Source: Kribbella turkmenica
Lineage (GTDB): Bacteria > Actinomycetota > Actinomycetes > Propionibacteriales > Kribbellaceae
Direction: 5' to 3'
Length of the DNA: 45,058 nucleotides
Assembly: GCF_004348725.1 (NCBI RefSeq)
Contig: NZ_SMKR01000041.1
Location: 1-45,058 of the forward strand
Positions 1-8,143 of the stretch are shown one piece after another (position 1 is the stretch's first letter; each line of letters opens with the position of its first letter). The notes under the pieces were generated by a model, which was not told the DNA's origin, ran no database searches, and saw only the letters and a list, made by a program, of their open reading frames with translations. Both the position numbers and the translations under genes were made by a program.

Positions 1-2399
1 TCACTGAGTTGCCGGGAGCACGCCAGTCGCGCGCTGGTGTCGAGCGGCCGGCCGGACAGGTCGGTACTGCGGTACTCCCAGAACCGGACCCGGCCGGCGG
101 CCGCGCAGTCGTTCGGGTTGGTGATCTGGAAGCCCTGCTTCTTCACGTGGGCGTCCATCGCGGAGTCGATGAACACGACCTGGCTGGTCGGAAACCGGTT
201 CAGCTCGACCCGGCCGAGGAACACGCTGTCGTCGGGCACGTCCGGCCCGCGGGTCAGCCGCACGTTCACGAAGATGTTGCCCGACCCGTCGTCGCTGTTG
301 CGGACCTGGTTGTAGTAGCCCTCGTGCAGCGCCTTCAGCTCCGAGTCCTGGACGAAGACCCCGCCGGTACCCCAGACGAAGTCGACGTCACCCTCGACGT
401 AGCTGTCGGTCACGAAGCCCTTGCCCTGCAACCGCAGGCTGTCCTGGTAGCCGAGGATCCGGACCCGGGCGAGCACGATCCGCTCGCCGTTTCCGCGGAA
501 CGCCTCGGCCTGTGAGCCGCGGTACGGCGTCAGGTTCTGCACGGTCGCGTCGGTCAGGGTGAAGTCGTCGGCGTCGACACCGAACGCGGCCCGCCAGCAG
601 TTGAAGCGGTCGGGGTGGGCGAGCACGCGCCGCGGGCAGTACGCCTGCTCGATCGGGACGTTCGCCATCGCGTAGTCGCCGTTCAGCAGGTTGTTGTTCG
701 GGTAGCCGATGACCGTCCGGCCCGCGCCGGCACCGATGATCGTGATCCCGGGTTTGGTCTGCGGCACGTAGATCAGCTCACGATAGAAGCCGGGCGCCAC
801 GGCGATTCGCGAGGTGTGGCCCTCGGTCACGAAGTCGATCGCGCCCTGGACCGAGCAGAAGTCGCCCTTCGGCCCTACGTGCAGCCGACCGTCGGTCGCC
901 GGGTCGTGCCGGGTACGGAACCTCCACAGGCTCGGAACCGTGATCCCAGGATGGCCGACGACGAATCCGTGGTCGACGGTGACGTAGTACACCTGGCCGG
1001 GCGCCAGCCGCTGGTGCGGATGGATCGAGACCGTCCGGCCGTCGACGGTCACCGCCTCGTACGTCCAGGTGTGCGGCTGCCCGTAGTCGGACCGGGCGCC
1101 TCCGATCAGGCGCTGGTACGACGTCCGGTCGGCGAGGTCGATCGTGTCGACGACCTCTCCGCCCGCCCGGTGGATCCGGAGCTTGCCCTGGACACCGAGC
1201 TGCACAGGTCCGTCGAAGGTCAGCCTGAGTGTCGTGTCTGAGCAGGTGGCATCCGCCGTACCCCGCGGAGACAGCTCGGGGACGGTCGGACGCGTGGTCT
1301 TCCAGCCGGTCAGTTGCTGGAGCACCTTGGTCAGCTCGACGGCCGCGACCTGATGACCCTTGACGTTCGGATGGGTGCTGCCGTTGAAGTCGTCCGCGCC
1401 GAGCCACCCGGTCGTGTCGACGTACACGATCCTGCTGTCCTGTGTCGCCGCGACCGCGGCCTTGATGTCCGCGCTGTGCGTCCCGTTGAAGGGGCGGATG
1501 GCGAGGATCAGGGTACGCGGGTTCGCGGCGCGGATCTGGCGGAGGTAGGCCAGGTAGCCGCGGGTGAACCGGCTGCTCGGGTACGGCGCGTCGTTCGTGC
1601 CGAAGTTGACCACGACCGCGTCCGGGTCGAACGGCGCGGCCGGGAAGCCGGCCAGGTTCCAGCCGAACGACTCGGCCGCCGTACCGACGTTGCCGTGTCC
1701 CGGCTGGATGATGCCTTGTTTGCCGAAGCCGACCTGGTTGAGGTCGGCGCCGAACACCTTGCCGACCAGGTGGGGGTACGCCTTCGTGCCGTCGGCGCAG
1801 TCGCTGCCGAGCTCCGGGCAGAGCGCCATCACGCCTTGGGTGATCGAGTCGCCGTAGAACTCGATCCGGTGCTCGGCGGCCGTCGGCAACGGGATCAGGG
1901 TGGCCAGCGGCGCGAGCTCGATCTTCTCGAGGACGACACCGGACTGCAGCGGCACCGTCCAGCGGTTGACGTACTCGTCGACGTCCTTGACCAGGATCTC
2001 GGCGGTGTGCGCGACGTCCGGGTCGAGCCCCTCGACGAACACCTTGTGGTCCTCGTCGACCTTCACCAGCACGGGCTCCGCGCGGTCGACGGACACGTAG
2101 AGCTGGGCCGGCGACGTGATCGACGCGGTGTCGAACCAGGCGCCGAGCCGGTCGCCGGTGAAGCGGAAGCGCAGTGACGAGCCGGAGTTCACCGTGATCG
2201 CCACGTCGTCGTCGCGTCCCCAGTGGCCGTCCAGCTCGATCCGCGGGTCGAACGGTCCGAACGTGGCCGGGTTCGCGGCCGCGACGGCGCGCGCCGGCGC
2301 ACCGGCCGGGGTGACGAGGACGCCGAGAACCAGGGCCAGACAGAGGCCGGCGGCGGACCAGCGGACGGAACGGAGGCGGGCGATGGGGCGGTGTGTCAC
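1..2399 (-). CDS. Secreted SGNH esterase / Ig-like / pectinesterase (CE8) fusion, 3' end cut by window
   Basis: The protein removes methyl esters (and probably acyl esters) from pectin outside the cell. From a GTG at 2399, preceded by GAGGAGA, it starts with an Arg-rich then hydrophobic signal peptide ending near an APARA site. Next come a jelly-roll-like region (~40-175) and an SGNH hydrolase with FYGDSITQG (Ser ~185), NFGTND (~267) and THPNVKGH (His ~342). The usual Asp three residues before that His is Gly, as if a Ser-His dyad is used, which is reported for some CE2 esterases. An Ig-like (SbsA type) linker spans ~360-500. The CE8 pectinesterase follows from ~500 with GYQDSL (~650), EGDVDFVWG (~670) and a C-terminal FWEYRSTDLSGRPLDTS motif. 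At position 1 the reading frame is still open within a typical CE8 tail (ACSRQLS), so only a few residues should be missing. It is divergent from the LacI gene and has a candidate operator at 2451-2463. Confidence 0.93.
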   Translation of the reverse strand, partial: MTHRPIARLRSVRWSAAGLCLALVLGVLVTPAGAPARAVAAANPATFGPFDPRIELDGHWGRDDDVAITVNSGSSLRFRFTGDRLGAWFDTASITSPAQLYVSVDRAEPVLVKVDEDHKVFVEGLDPDVAHTAEILVKDVDEYVNRWTVPLQSGVVLEKIELAPLATLIPLPTAAEHRIEFYGDSITQGVMALCPELGSDCADGTKAYPHLVGKVFGADLNQVGFGKQGIIQPGHGNVGTAAESFGWNLAGFPAAPFDPDAVVVNFGTNDAPYPSSRFTRGYLAYLRQIRAANPRTLILAIRPFNGTHSADIKAAVAATQDSRIVYVDTTGWLGADDFNGSTHPNVKGHQVAAVELTKVLQQLTGWKTTRPTVPELSPRGTADATCSDTTLRLTFDGPVQLGVQGKLRIHRAGGEVVDTIDLADRTSYQRLIGGARSDYGQPHTWTYEAVTVDGRTVSIHPHQRLAPGQVYYVTVDHGFVVGHPGITVPSLWRFRTRHDPATDGRLHVGPKGDFCSVQGAIDFVTEGHTSRIAVAPGFYRELIYVPQTKPGITIIGAGAGRTVIGYPNNNLLNGDYAMANVPIEQAYCPRRVLAHPDRFNCWRAAFGVDADDFTLTDATVQNLTPYRGSQAEAFRGNGERIVLARVRILGYQDSLRLQGKGFVTDSYVEGDVDFVWGTGGVFVQDSELKALHEGYYNQVRNSDDGSGNIFVNVRLTRGPDVPDDSVFLGRVELNRFPTSQVVFIDSAMDAHVKKQGFQITNPNDCAAAGRVRFWEYRSTDLSGRPLDTSARLACSRQLS

Positions 2400-2450
2400 G
2401 GGAGTCTCCTCGCGCGGACCGCCGTCCGGAAGGCCCGGGGCGGTGGGCGG

Positions 2451-2463
2451 GTAATCCTTTTCC
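2451..2463 (-). promoter_or_regulatory. Candidate LacI-family operator upstream of the esterase/pectinesterase gene
   Basis: On the minus strand the site reads GGAAAAGGATTAC, ending 51 nt before the GTG at 2399. It matches 12 of 13 bases of the oppositely oriented site at 2528-2540. The inner 12-mer has a G-n-AAA-GG-wTT-n-C layout, an imperfect palindrome like LacI-family sites with a shifted centre. The match is seen in the sequence; the operator role is inferred. Confidence 0.5.
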
Positions 2464-2527
2464 TCGGCTACCGTCGCAGCGCGCCGGAGCTTCGTCAAGA
2501 GCTCGCCGAGAGAAGTTCGGCGCAACG

Positions 2528-2540
2528 GGAAAAGGTTTAC
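2528..2540 (+). promoter_or_regulatory. Candidate LacI-family operator (autoregulation) overlapping a -10-like TTTACA
   Basis: The plus strand reads GGAAAAGGTTTAC, an inverted near-copy of 2451-2463. The pseudo-palindrome GAAAAG/GTTTAC agrees with its own reverse complement at 8 of 12 positions. It lies 48 nt before the GTG at 2589, the same distance as the mirror site has from its own gene. A TTTACAT string at its end could be a -10. An alternative reading is that AAAAGG is a ribosome binding site for the ATG at 2541. Confidence 0.5.
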
Positions 2541-2588
2541 ATGTTTGCGGTAGCAGCGAATCGCGCCGCGGCATGGTCCAATGTGCGC

Positions 2589-3608
2589 GTGAGAAAGTCG
2601 ACCAGGGATCGCGCCGGCCGGGCCACGATCCACGACGTGGCGCGACTCGCCGAGGTCTCGACCGCGACCGTGTCCCGGGTGCTCAGCGGCGGCAAGCCGG
2701 TCTCGGACCAGGTCGCCGAACGCGTCCGCGCGGCCGCCCAGGAGGTCGGCTACCGGCCGAACCCCGCGGCCCAGACCCTGCTGCGCGGCAGCAGCCGGAC
2801 GATCGGGGTGGTCGCGCCGGACCTGGGCAACCCGTACTTCGCCGAGATCCTCAAGGGCATCTCCGCCGAGGCCGCCACCGACGGCAACCACACGCTGGTC
2901 GCGGGAACGGACGAGGACCCGGAGCGAGAGTACCGCGCGGCGATCGAGCTGGCCCGGTGGGTCGACGGCCTGCTGCTGTGTGCGCCCCGGATGAGCACGC
3001 CGCGGCTGAAGGAGGTCGCCGCCGCCAGCCGGAAGCTCGTCCTGATCAACCGGGTGCTGCGCCATCCGTCGGTGGGAGCCGTGGTCGTCGACTACCACCA
3101 CGGTGTCCGGTTGCTGTGTGAGCATCTCGGGTCCCTCGGGCACAAGCGGATCGTCTACCTCGAAGGTCCGCCGCAGGCCTGGTCCGACCAGCAACGCCAG
3201 CGCGGGTTCCGGACCGCGGAGGCCGCCGGCCGGACGATCATCCGCGTGCCCTGCGGCTCGGCGCTCCGTGACGGCTTCAACGCGGTCGACGAGGCCCTCG
3301 GCCACCGCCCGACCGCACTGATCGCCTTCAACGACCACGTGGCCGTCGGGGTCCTCAGTCGCCTACGCGAGCTGGGCGTGTCCGTCCCCGACGACCTCTC
3401 GGTGGCCGGCGTCGACGACGCACCCATGAGTGCACACACCGACCCCGGTCTGACGACGTACGCCGTCTCCACGGTCGAGCTGGGCCGTCAGGCTTGGCAG
3501 CACTTCAACCCGACGGCCCCGGCCAACACCACACATCTCACCGGCGAACTGGTGATCCGGGGGTCCACGGCCCGTCCTCCGCGTCGCCGGCGTACCGCTC
3601 AGGCCTGA
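2589..3608 (+). CDS. LacI-family transcriptional regulator
   Basis: This is a sugar-responsive DNA-binding repressor. The N-terminal helix-turn-helix and hinge read TIHDVARLAEVSTATVSRVL, followed by the periplasmic-binding-like core beginning SRTIGVVAPDLGNPYFAEIL and the late block PDDLSVAGVDDAPMSAHTDP. Three in-frame starts are possible: ATG 2541, GTG 2583 and GTG 2589. I prefer 2583/2589 because codons between 2541 and 2583 (TTT, GTA, GCA, AAT) are unlike the rest, the family normally has a short lead before TIHDVA, and the operator then sits at the same distance as on the divergent side. The gene is single, divergent from the pectinesterase gene and convergent with the GH78 gene, whose stop codon region it overlaps by 10 bp. 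The effector is probably an oligo- or monosaccharide from pectin; that is inference. Confidence 0.93.
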   Translation: MRKSTRDRAGRATIHDVARLAEVSTATVSRVLSGGKPVSDQVAERVRAAAQEVGYRPNPAAQTLLRGSSRTIGVVAPDLGNPYFAEILKGISAEAATDGNHTLVAGTDEDPEREYRAAIELARWVDGLLLCAPRMSTPRLKEVAAASRKLVLINRVLRHPSVGAVVVDYHHGVRLLCEHLGSLGHKRIVYLEGPPQAWSDQQRQRGFRTAEAAGRTIIRVPCGSALRDGFNAVDEALGHRPTALIAFNDHVAVGVLSRLRELGVSVPDDLSVAGVDDAPMSAHTDPGLTTYAVSTVELGRQAWQHFNPTAPANTTHLTGELVIRGSTARPPRRRRTAQA

Positions 3609-3613
3609 GCGGT
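3594..3613. terminator. 20-bp perfect palindrome spanning two convergent stop codons
   Basis: ACCGCTCAGGCCTGAGCGGT is a perfect palindrome that contains the last codons of both the LacI gene and the GH78 gene. Both reading frames therefore end in Thr-Ala-Gln-Ala-stop. In RNA it gives a 10-bp GC-rich stem with little loop and no U-tract. A bidirectional terminator or mRNA 3' end protector is likely, since no other space exists between the genes. Confidence 0.55.
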
Positions 3614-6313
3614 GAAGCTGTAGCGGCCCGACTGCACCCGGCACACCAGCGCCCGATCGGCCGATCCCAGCACCTCGACACCGTCCTGCGCCGAGATCGG
3701 CTTCTCGGACTCGCGCACCGAGTCCGCGTCCGTCGTCGGCACGTGGACCGTCGCGGTCGCGCCCGGAGGGACCGTCACGTCCAGGGTGACCGTGCCGTCG
3801 GCCAGTTCCCAGCGCGTCGCGACCCGGCCGGTGGGAGCGTCGTACGCACCCTCCGCCCAGGTCAGCCGTCCGCCCGGCCGTGGCTTGATCACCAGGTCCC
3901 GGAACGCCACCGAGTCGGCTGCCTGGTCGATGCCGGCGACCCCGCCGTACAGCCACTCCCCGACCGAGCCCAGCGAGTAGTGGTTGAACGAGTTCATCGC
4001 CACCGGGCCGAAGCCGCCCTCCTCCGTCCAGCCGTCCCAGCGCTCCCAGATCGTGGTCGCGCCGTGGCGGATCGAGTAGCCCCAGGAGGGATACCGGTCG
4101 TCGTGCAGCAGGTCGTACGCCAGCTCGAGATGCCCGTACTTCGCCAGCATCGGGCACAGCAGCGCGACACCGGCGAACCCGGTCGTCAGTGATCGGCCGC
4201 GTCGCTCGAGATCGGCGACCAGGTGCTTGACGGCCGCCTGCTCGGACTCCTCCGGCAGCAGTCCGAAGGCCAACGGCAGCAGGTAGCCGGTCTGGGTGTC
4301 ACCGCGAACCCTGCCCCCGGCATCCACGAACTCCCGGACGAACGCGTCCCCGATCCGTGCCCGCAGCTCGCCGTACGCGGCGGCCTCGCCGTCCAGTCCG
4401 AGCACGCGCGCCGCGGCGGCGGTGAGCTCGGCGCTGCGGGCGAAGTACGCCGTCGCCAGCACGTCGCGGTCCGTGCGGACGCCGACCTGCAGCCAGTCGC
4501 CGTAGTGACCACTGGTCCGCTTGCGCCAGATGAGGTCCGGGTTGGCCCGGTGGACGTAGTCGACCCAGTGCTTCATCGTCGGCCAGGCCTGCCGCAGGAC
4601 ACGTTCGTCGCCGTACGTCCGGTACAGCGTCCAGGGGACGATCGTCGCGGCGTCCGCCCAGGCGGGGGTGCCGTGCCGGCCGGTGATCACGTGCGGGATG
4701 ACGTCCGGGATCGCGCCCTCGCCGGTCTGGGCGACCGCGAGGTCGCCGAGCCAGTTGCCGAAGAACGTCAGCACGTCGGCCTGGTACGCCGCGGTCGGCA
4801 GGAAGATCTGCGCGTCCGCCGTCCAGCCGAGGCGTTCGTCGCGCTGCGGGCAGTCGGTCGGCACGCTGACGAAGTTGCCGCGCTGACCCCAGCGGATGTT
4901 GCTGAGCAACCGGTTGACGCCCTCGTCGGAGCATGTGAACCGGCCGGCGACCGGGGTGTCCGAGTGCAGCGCGCGGCCGGTCACGTCGGCCGTGGTCAGC
5001 TCACCCGGGTAGCCGTCGATCTCGACGTACCGGAAGCCGTGGACGGTGAAGACCGGCTCGAAGAACTCTTCGTCGCCGCCTGCGCTGACGTAGTAGTCGG
5101 TCGCGTCGGCGGTCCGGAGGTTGGCGGTGTAGAGCTCGCCGTCGGGCTCGAGCATCTCGCCGTGCCGCAGCCGGATCCGGTCACCGGACGCGGCACCCCG
5201 GACCCGCAACCGGACGCGGCCGGCGATGTTCTGCCCGAGGTCGACGACGTAGCGACCCGGCCCGCGGGCGTCGACCGTCAGTGCCGGGAGGGCCTCCGTC
5301 ATCCGGACGGGTTCGGTGCTGGCAGCAACCAATGTCGACTTGTCCGCACCGGCGTCACCGGCCGGCGCCCAGCCGGTGGCGTCGTACCCGGGACTCGACC
5401 AGTCGCCGAGCTCGAGGCGGGCGTCGTACGACTCCCCCATCAGCAGGTCAGCGAACCGCAGCGGGCCGGTGCGCTCGATCCACTCGCTGTCGGTCGCCAC
5501 GATCGTCTGCGAGCCGTCGGCGTGGTCGACGACGAGCTGCGCGAAGAGTTGTGGCTTCTTGCCGTAGTGGTGCGCGTGACTGCGGGTGTCCCAGCCGACG
5601 TACCCGGACCACCAGCCCTCGCCGAGCACGGCGCCCAGGACGTTCTCACCTTCGCGCAACAGGTCAGTGACGTCGTACGTCTGGTACGCGAGGCGGTAGC
5701 GGTAGTCGGTCCAGCCGGGTGTCAGCTCGTCGTTGCCTACGCGCCGGCCGTTCGCACTGAGCTGGTAGAGGCCGTGGGCGGTCGCGTAGACGCGTGCTCT
5801 GGTGATCGGCTTGGTGAGGTCGAACGAGCGGCGGTAGTAGCGCGGTGCGGCCAGTGTGGCCTGGCGCACCGAGCGGGGCTCCTGGCGGTCGACCGGTGGT
5901 TCGAAGTACCCGTCGGTCTCGCAGTCGTGCTCGATCCAGCGTGCATGCCACTCTTCCGGGTGGAAGATTCCGGTGGCGAACGTCGCCGACGCCTCACACA
6001 CCTTCCCCGCGGCGTCCCGGACCTCCAGCCGCCACACGTAGTCGGTCGACGACGTGAGCGGTGCGCCGCCGTGGTCGACATACGTCTGTTCGTCGGTGCG
6101 CCAGCTGCTGTCCCACACCCGGACGCCGTCGCGCTGGAGGACGACCCGGAAAGCGGATTGCCGGTCTCCGCGCACCGGCGACGCCAGGCGCCAGCTCAGC
6201 CGTGGCCGGTCGGTCCCGACGCCGAGTGGCTCGACCCTGTGCTCACAGCGCAGGTCGTACGGCGTCAGCGCCGGAACGCTCGGCGGATCGGTCAGCAGCC
6301 AGCCAGATGTCAC
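3599..6313 (-). CDS. Alpha-L-rhamnosidase, GH78
   Basis: It hydrolyses terminal alpha-L-rhamnose from rhamnogalacturonan fragments or glycosides and is probably cytoplasmic, since no signal peptide is visible. An N-terminal fibronectin-like domain (YDLRCEHRVEPLGV, PRLSWRL) is followed by the rhamnosidase N domain (ARVYATAHGLYQLSANGRRV) and the (alpha/alpha)6 catalytic domain. The catalytic loop reads PQRDERLGWTADAQIF, and the second acidic motif is TTIWERWDGW. A C-terminal beta domain carries VAFRDLVIKPRPGGRLTWAEG. About 904 residues is a normal GH78 length. The GTG at 6313 overlaps the TGA of the upstream gene (GTGA), so translation is probably coupled; GTG 6322 is an alternative. It is the second gene of a two-gene operon starting at 8022. 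Confidence 0.95.
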   Translation of the reverse strand: MTSGWLLTDPPSVPALTPYDLRCEHRVEPLGVGTDRPRLSWRLASPVRGDRQSAFRVVLQRDGVRVWDSSWRTDEQTYVDHGGAPLTSSTDYVWRLEVRDAAGKVCEASATFATGIFHPEEWHARWIEHDCETDGYFEPPVDRQEPRSVRQATLAAPRYYRRSFDLTKPITRARVYATAHGLYQLSANGRRVGNDELTPGWTDYRYRLAYQTYDVTDLLREGENVLGAVLGEGWWSGYVGWDTRSHAHHYGKKPQLFAQLVVDHADGSQTIVATDSEWIERTGPLRFADLLMGESYDARLELGDWSSPGYDATGWAPAGDAGADKSTLVAASTEPVRMTEALPALTVDARGPGRYVVDLGQNIAGRVRLRVRGAASGDRIRLRHGEMLEPDGELYTANLRTADATDYYVSAGGDEEFFEPVFTVHGFRYVEIDGYPGELTTADVTGRALHSDTPVAGRFTCSDEGVNRLLSNIRWGQRGNFVSVPTDCPQRDERLGWTADAQIFLPTAAYQADVLTFFGNWLGDLAVAQTGEGAIPDVIPHVITGRHGTPAWADAATIVPWTLYRTYGDERVLRQAWPTMKHWVDYVHRANPDLIWRKRTSGHYGDWLQVGVRTDRDVLATAYFARSAELTAAAARVLGLDGEAAAYGELRARIGDAFVREFVDAGGRVRGDTQTGYLLPLAFGLLPEESEQAAVKHLVADLERRGRSLTTGFAGVALLCPMLAKYGHLELAYDLLHDDRYPSWGYSIRHGATTIWERWDGWTEEGGFGPVAMNSFNHYSLGSVGEWLYGGVAGIDQAADSVAFRDLVIKPRPGGRLTWAEGAYDAPTGRVATRWELADGTVTLDVTVPPGATATVHVPTTDADSVRESEKPISAQDGVEVLGSADRALVCRVQSGRYSFTAQA

Positions 6314-8022
6314 CAGGACCACTCCGTTTCGGGTCGGTGAAGCTCGTAGTCGCGCAGACCGCCGGCGTGCTCCGTGCGGTCGCCGTACATGGGCCGGGAC
6401 CGGCCCGGCGGGTCGATCGCGATCACGTCGTCACCACGCCAGGTCGTCCGGAACTCGTTGCCGGCCGCCGACTCGGTCGTGGTCTGCTCGACCATCGGGA
6501 AGGTCACCACGATTCGCTCGCCCTTGTGCGGCCGTGGAATGGAGAGGTAGCCGTCCGGCGCCCAGATGCGCTCGGCGCCAGTGCGCACCTCGTCGTTGCG
6601 GTGCAGTTCGAGGCGTGCGTAGCCGGCCCACTCCGGCGCCCGGACGCGCAGCTCGTCCACCGGCTCGTTGACCGTCAGCTCCATCTTGCCTTCGACCGGC
6701 AGATGGCTGATCACGTCGACAGTGCGGTGTGCGCGGGTGAGCAGGAGATTGACCCGGGTCACCGCGTCGTCTCCGGTGACGATGCTGTTCCATGCCCAGA
6801 ACAGCCCGCGGACACCGGAACCGACACAGCAGGCTTGGACGTCGTTGGTATGACCGCGCCCGAGCGGTACGTCGGAGACGTAGTCGTTCGGAGCGCCGTA
6901 CCCACAGAACGCGCCCAGGACGCGCTCGCCGACGTCGACGTACGTCCGCCAGCCCGGCTCGTCCCCGGACCGGTCGGGTGCGGACTTCACCCAGCTGACG
7001 TCCTGCAACTGCGACGCGGCCAGGTGGTTGCGCACGAACCGCTCCACCACCGGCCAGTACGACGTGAGCCCGCTGCCGGCGAGCGTCGTCCCCAGACCGA
7101 TCAGGTCGACGAGTGAACAGGTCTCGTGCTCGTAGCGTTGGTCGGCGAGGTCACCAGGCGTCCAGCCGAACCGGGTCGCCTGCGTGAGCACCCAGTCGTA
7201 GCTGCGCCGCGTGAACTCGGTCAGGCCGTGGTCACCGGTATGCCTGGCCAGTCGGGCCAGCCCTTCGAGCGTGCCTACCCGGGTGTGGAAGTGACCGCTG
7301 CGGTAGACGCGGGCCGGGTTGAAGCTGCCGTCGTCCAGGTAGACGCCGCTCTTCTCGACGATCAGGCGGGCGAACCACTCGCACAGCTCCAGCGCGTCCT
7401 GGTTGCCCGTGGCCTGGTGATAGCGCAGGAGCGGCATGATCAGCCGGCCGGAGAACGACGCCGGATCCGGCGCGAGGTGGAGATCGATCGCGTTCGAGGA
7501 CGGCCAGCCGTCCGGCGTGTACTCCGACGCGGGGTAGAACCAGACGTCGCGTTCCTTGATCGCGATTCGCTTCAAGGCCGCGACCTGCCGCTCCGCGGCC
7601 TGCTTGGCGCTCTTGTCACCGGTGGCGATCACCGTGGTGGTGAGGGCCAGCAGGGTCGCACGCTGGTCGATCAGGTTGGCATTCGCCCGCCAGTGACCGC
7701 GGGGGTGCTCTCGGCGATAGGTGAGCCCGTCCTGGTGCAGCAGGCCGAACAGGGTCTGCCGGTAGCGGTCGGCGACCTTCTCCCAGTGAGGCTCCCAGTT
7801 CTTCCCGCCGGTCATCTGCTGCGCGAGCAGGTACGCGTCGGTCAGCCGGCCGTGGCTGGAGCCGTAGTCCCAGTCACCGTGGTCCAGCCGGGCAGGGCGG
7901 GCGAGCAGGTTCGCGCTGAAGAACGGAATGCCGTCCAGGTCGTCGTCGGCCAGACCGGTCACCGCGTTCATCGCCAGCGCGGCCCGTTCCTCGAGCAGCA
8001 GGGTCGCCGGGATCGTCACCAT
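6310..8022 (-). CDS. GH127-like (DUF1680-related) glycoside hydrolase
   Basis: This is a cytoplasmic (alpha/alpha)6-barrel protein of 570 residues related to GH127 beta-L-arabinofuranosidases. Two motifs of the family's zinc-cysteine catalytic centre are seen: Glu-Thr-Cys in YEHETCSLVDL (E300, C302) and a Cys-Cys pair in VQACCVGSG (C398, C399). In characterised GH127 enzymes one Glu and three Cys bind zinc and one Cys is the nucleophile. The CC is followed by VGSG rather than the usual PPN, and the spacing between motifs is ~20 residues longer than in the canonical GH127 at 28948, so this is a distant branch and its substrate cannot be read from the sequence. It is translationally coupled to the GH78 gene, which suggests an arabinose- or rhamnose-type substrate from pectin side chains. 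The ATG at 8022 follows AAAGG. Confidence 0.78.
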   Translation of the reverse strand: MVTIPATLLLEERAALAMNAVTGLADDDLDGIPFFSANLLARPARLDHGDWDYGSSHGRLTDAYLLAQQMTGGKNWEPHWEKVADRYRQTLFGLLHQDGLTYRREHPRGHWRANANLIDQRATLLALTTTVIATGDKSAKQAAERQVAALKRIAIKERDVWFYPASEYTPDGWPSSNAIDLHLAPDPASFSGRLIMPLLRYHQATGNQDALELCEWFARLIVEKSGVYLDDGSFNPARVYRSGHFHTRVGTLEGLARLARHTGDHGLTEFTRRSYDWVLTQATRFGWTPGDLADQRYEHETCSLVDLIGLGTTLAGSGLTSYWPVVERFVRNHLAASQLQDVSWVKSAPDRSGDEPGWRTYVDVGERVLGAFCGYGAPNDYVSDVPLGRGHTNDVQACCVGSGVRGLFWAWNSIVTGDDAVTRVNLLLTRAHRTVDVISHLPVEGKMELTVNEPVDELRVRAPEWAGYARLELHRNDEVRTGAERIWAPDGYLSIPRPHKGERIVVTFPMVEQTTTESAAGNEFRTTWRGDDVIAIDPPGRSRPMYGDRTEHAGGLRDYELHRPETEWSW

Positions 8023-8025
8023 GAG

Positions 8026-8058
8026 GAAAACCTTTGCCCCTGGAGTCGGCGATGTCAA
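8026..8058 (-). promoter_or_regulatory. Promoter with consensus -35 and embedded candidate LacI operator
   Basis: On the minus strand a perfect TTGACA (8058-8053) is followed after 17 bp by AAAGGT (8035-8030), which has the A2 and T6 of a -10 element. The operator-like GCAAAGGTTTTC (8037-8026) covers that -10. A transcript start would fall at about 8023, next to the ATG at 8022, so the mRNA may be nearly leaderless. Repressor binding here would block the -10 directly. Promoter and operator roles are inferred from sequence only. Confidence 0.5.
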
Positions 8059-8143
8059 CGCTCCATCCACAGGCTGGCCGATCGGCCTTGTTTTCTTGAC
8101 GTCTGCAGGCGGAGACTTGCGGGACTCGATGGTGGGAGGACTC

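Noticed and set aside
778-2574. Long Arg/Pro-rich open frame on the minus strand
   Set aside because: It lies in another frame of the esterase/pectinesterase gene and shows no domain, only the composition expected of GC-rich shadow frames.
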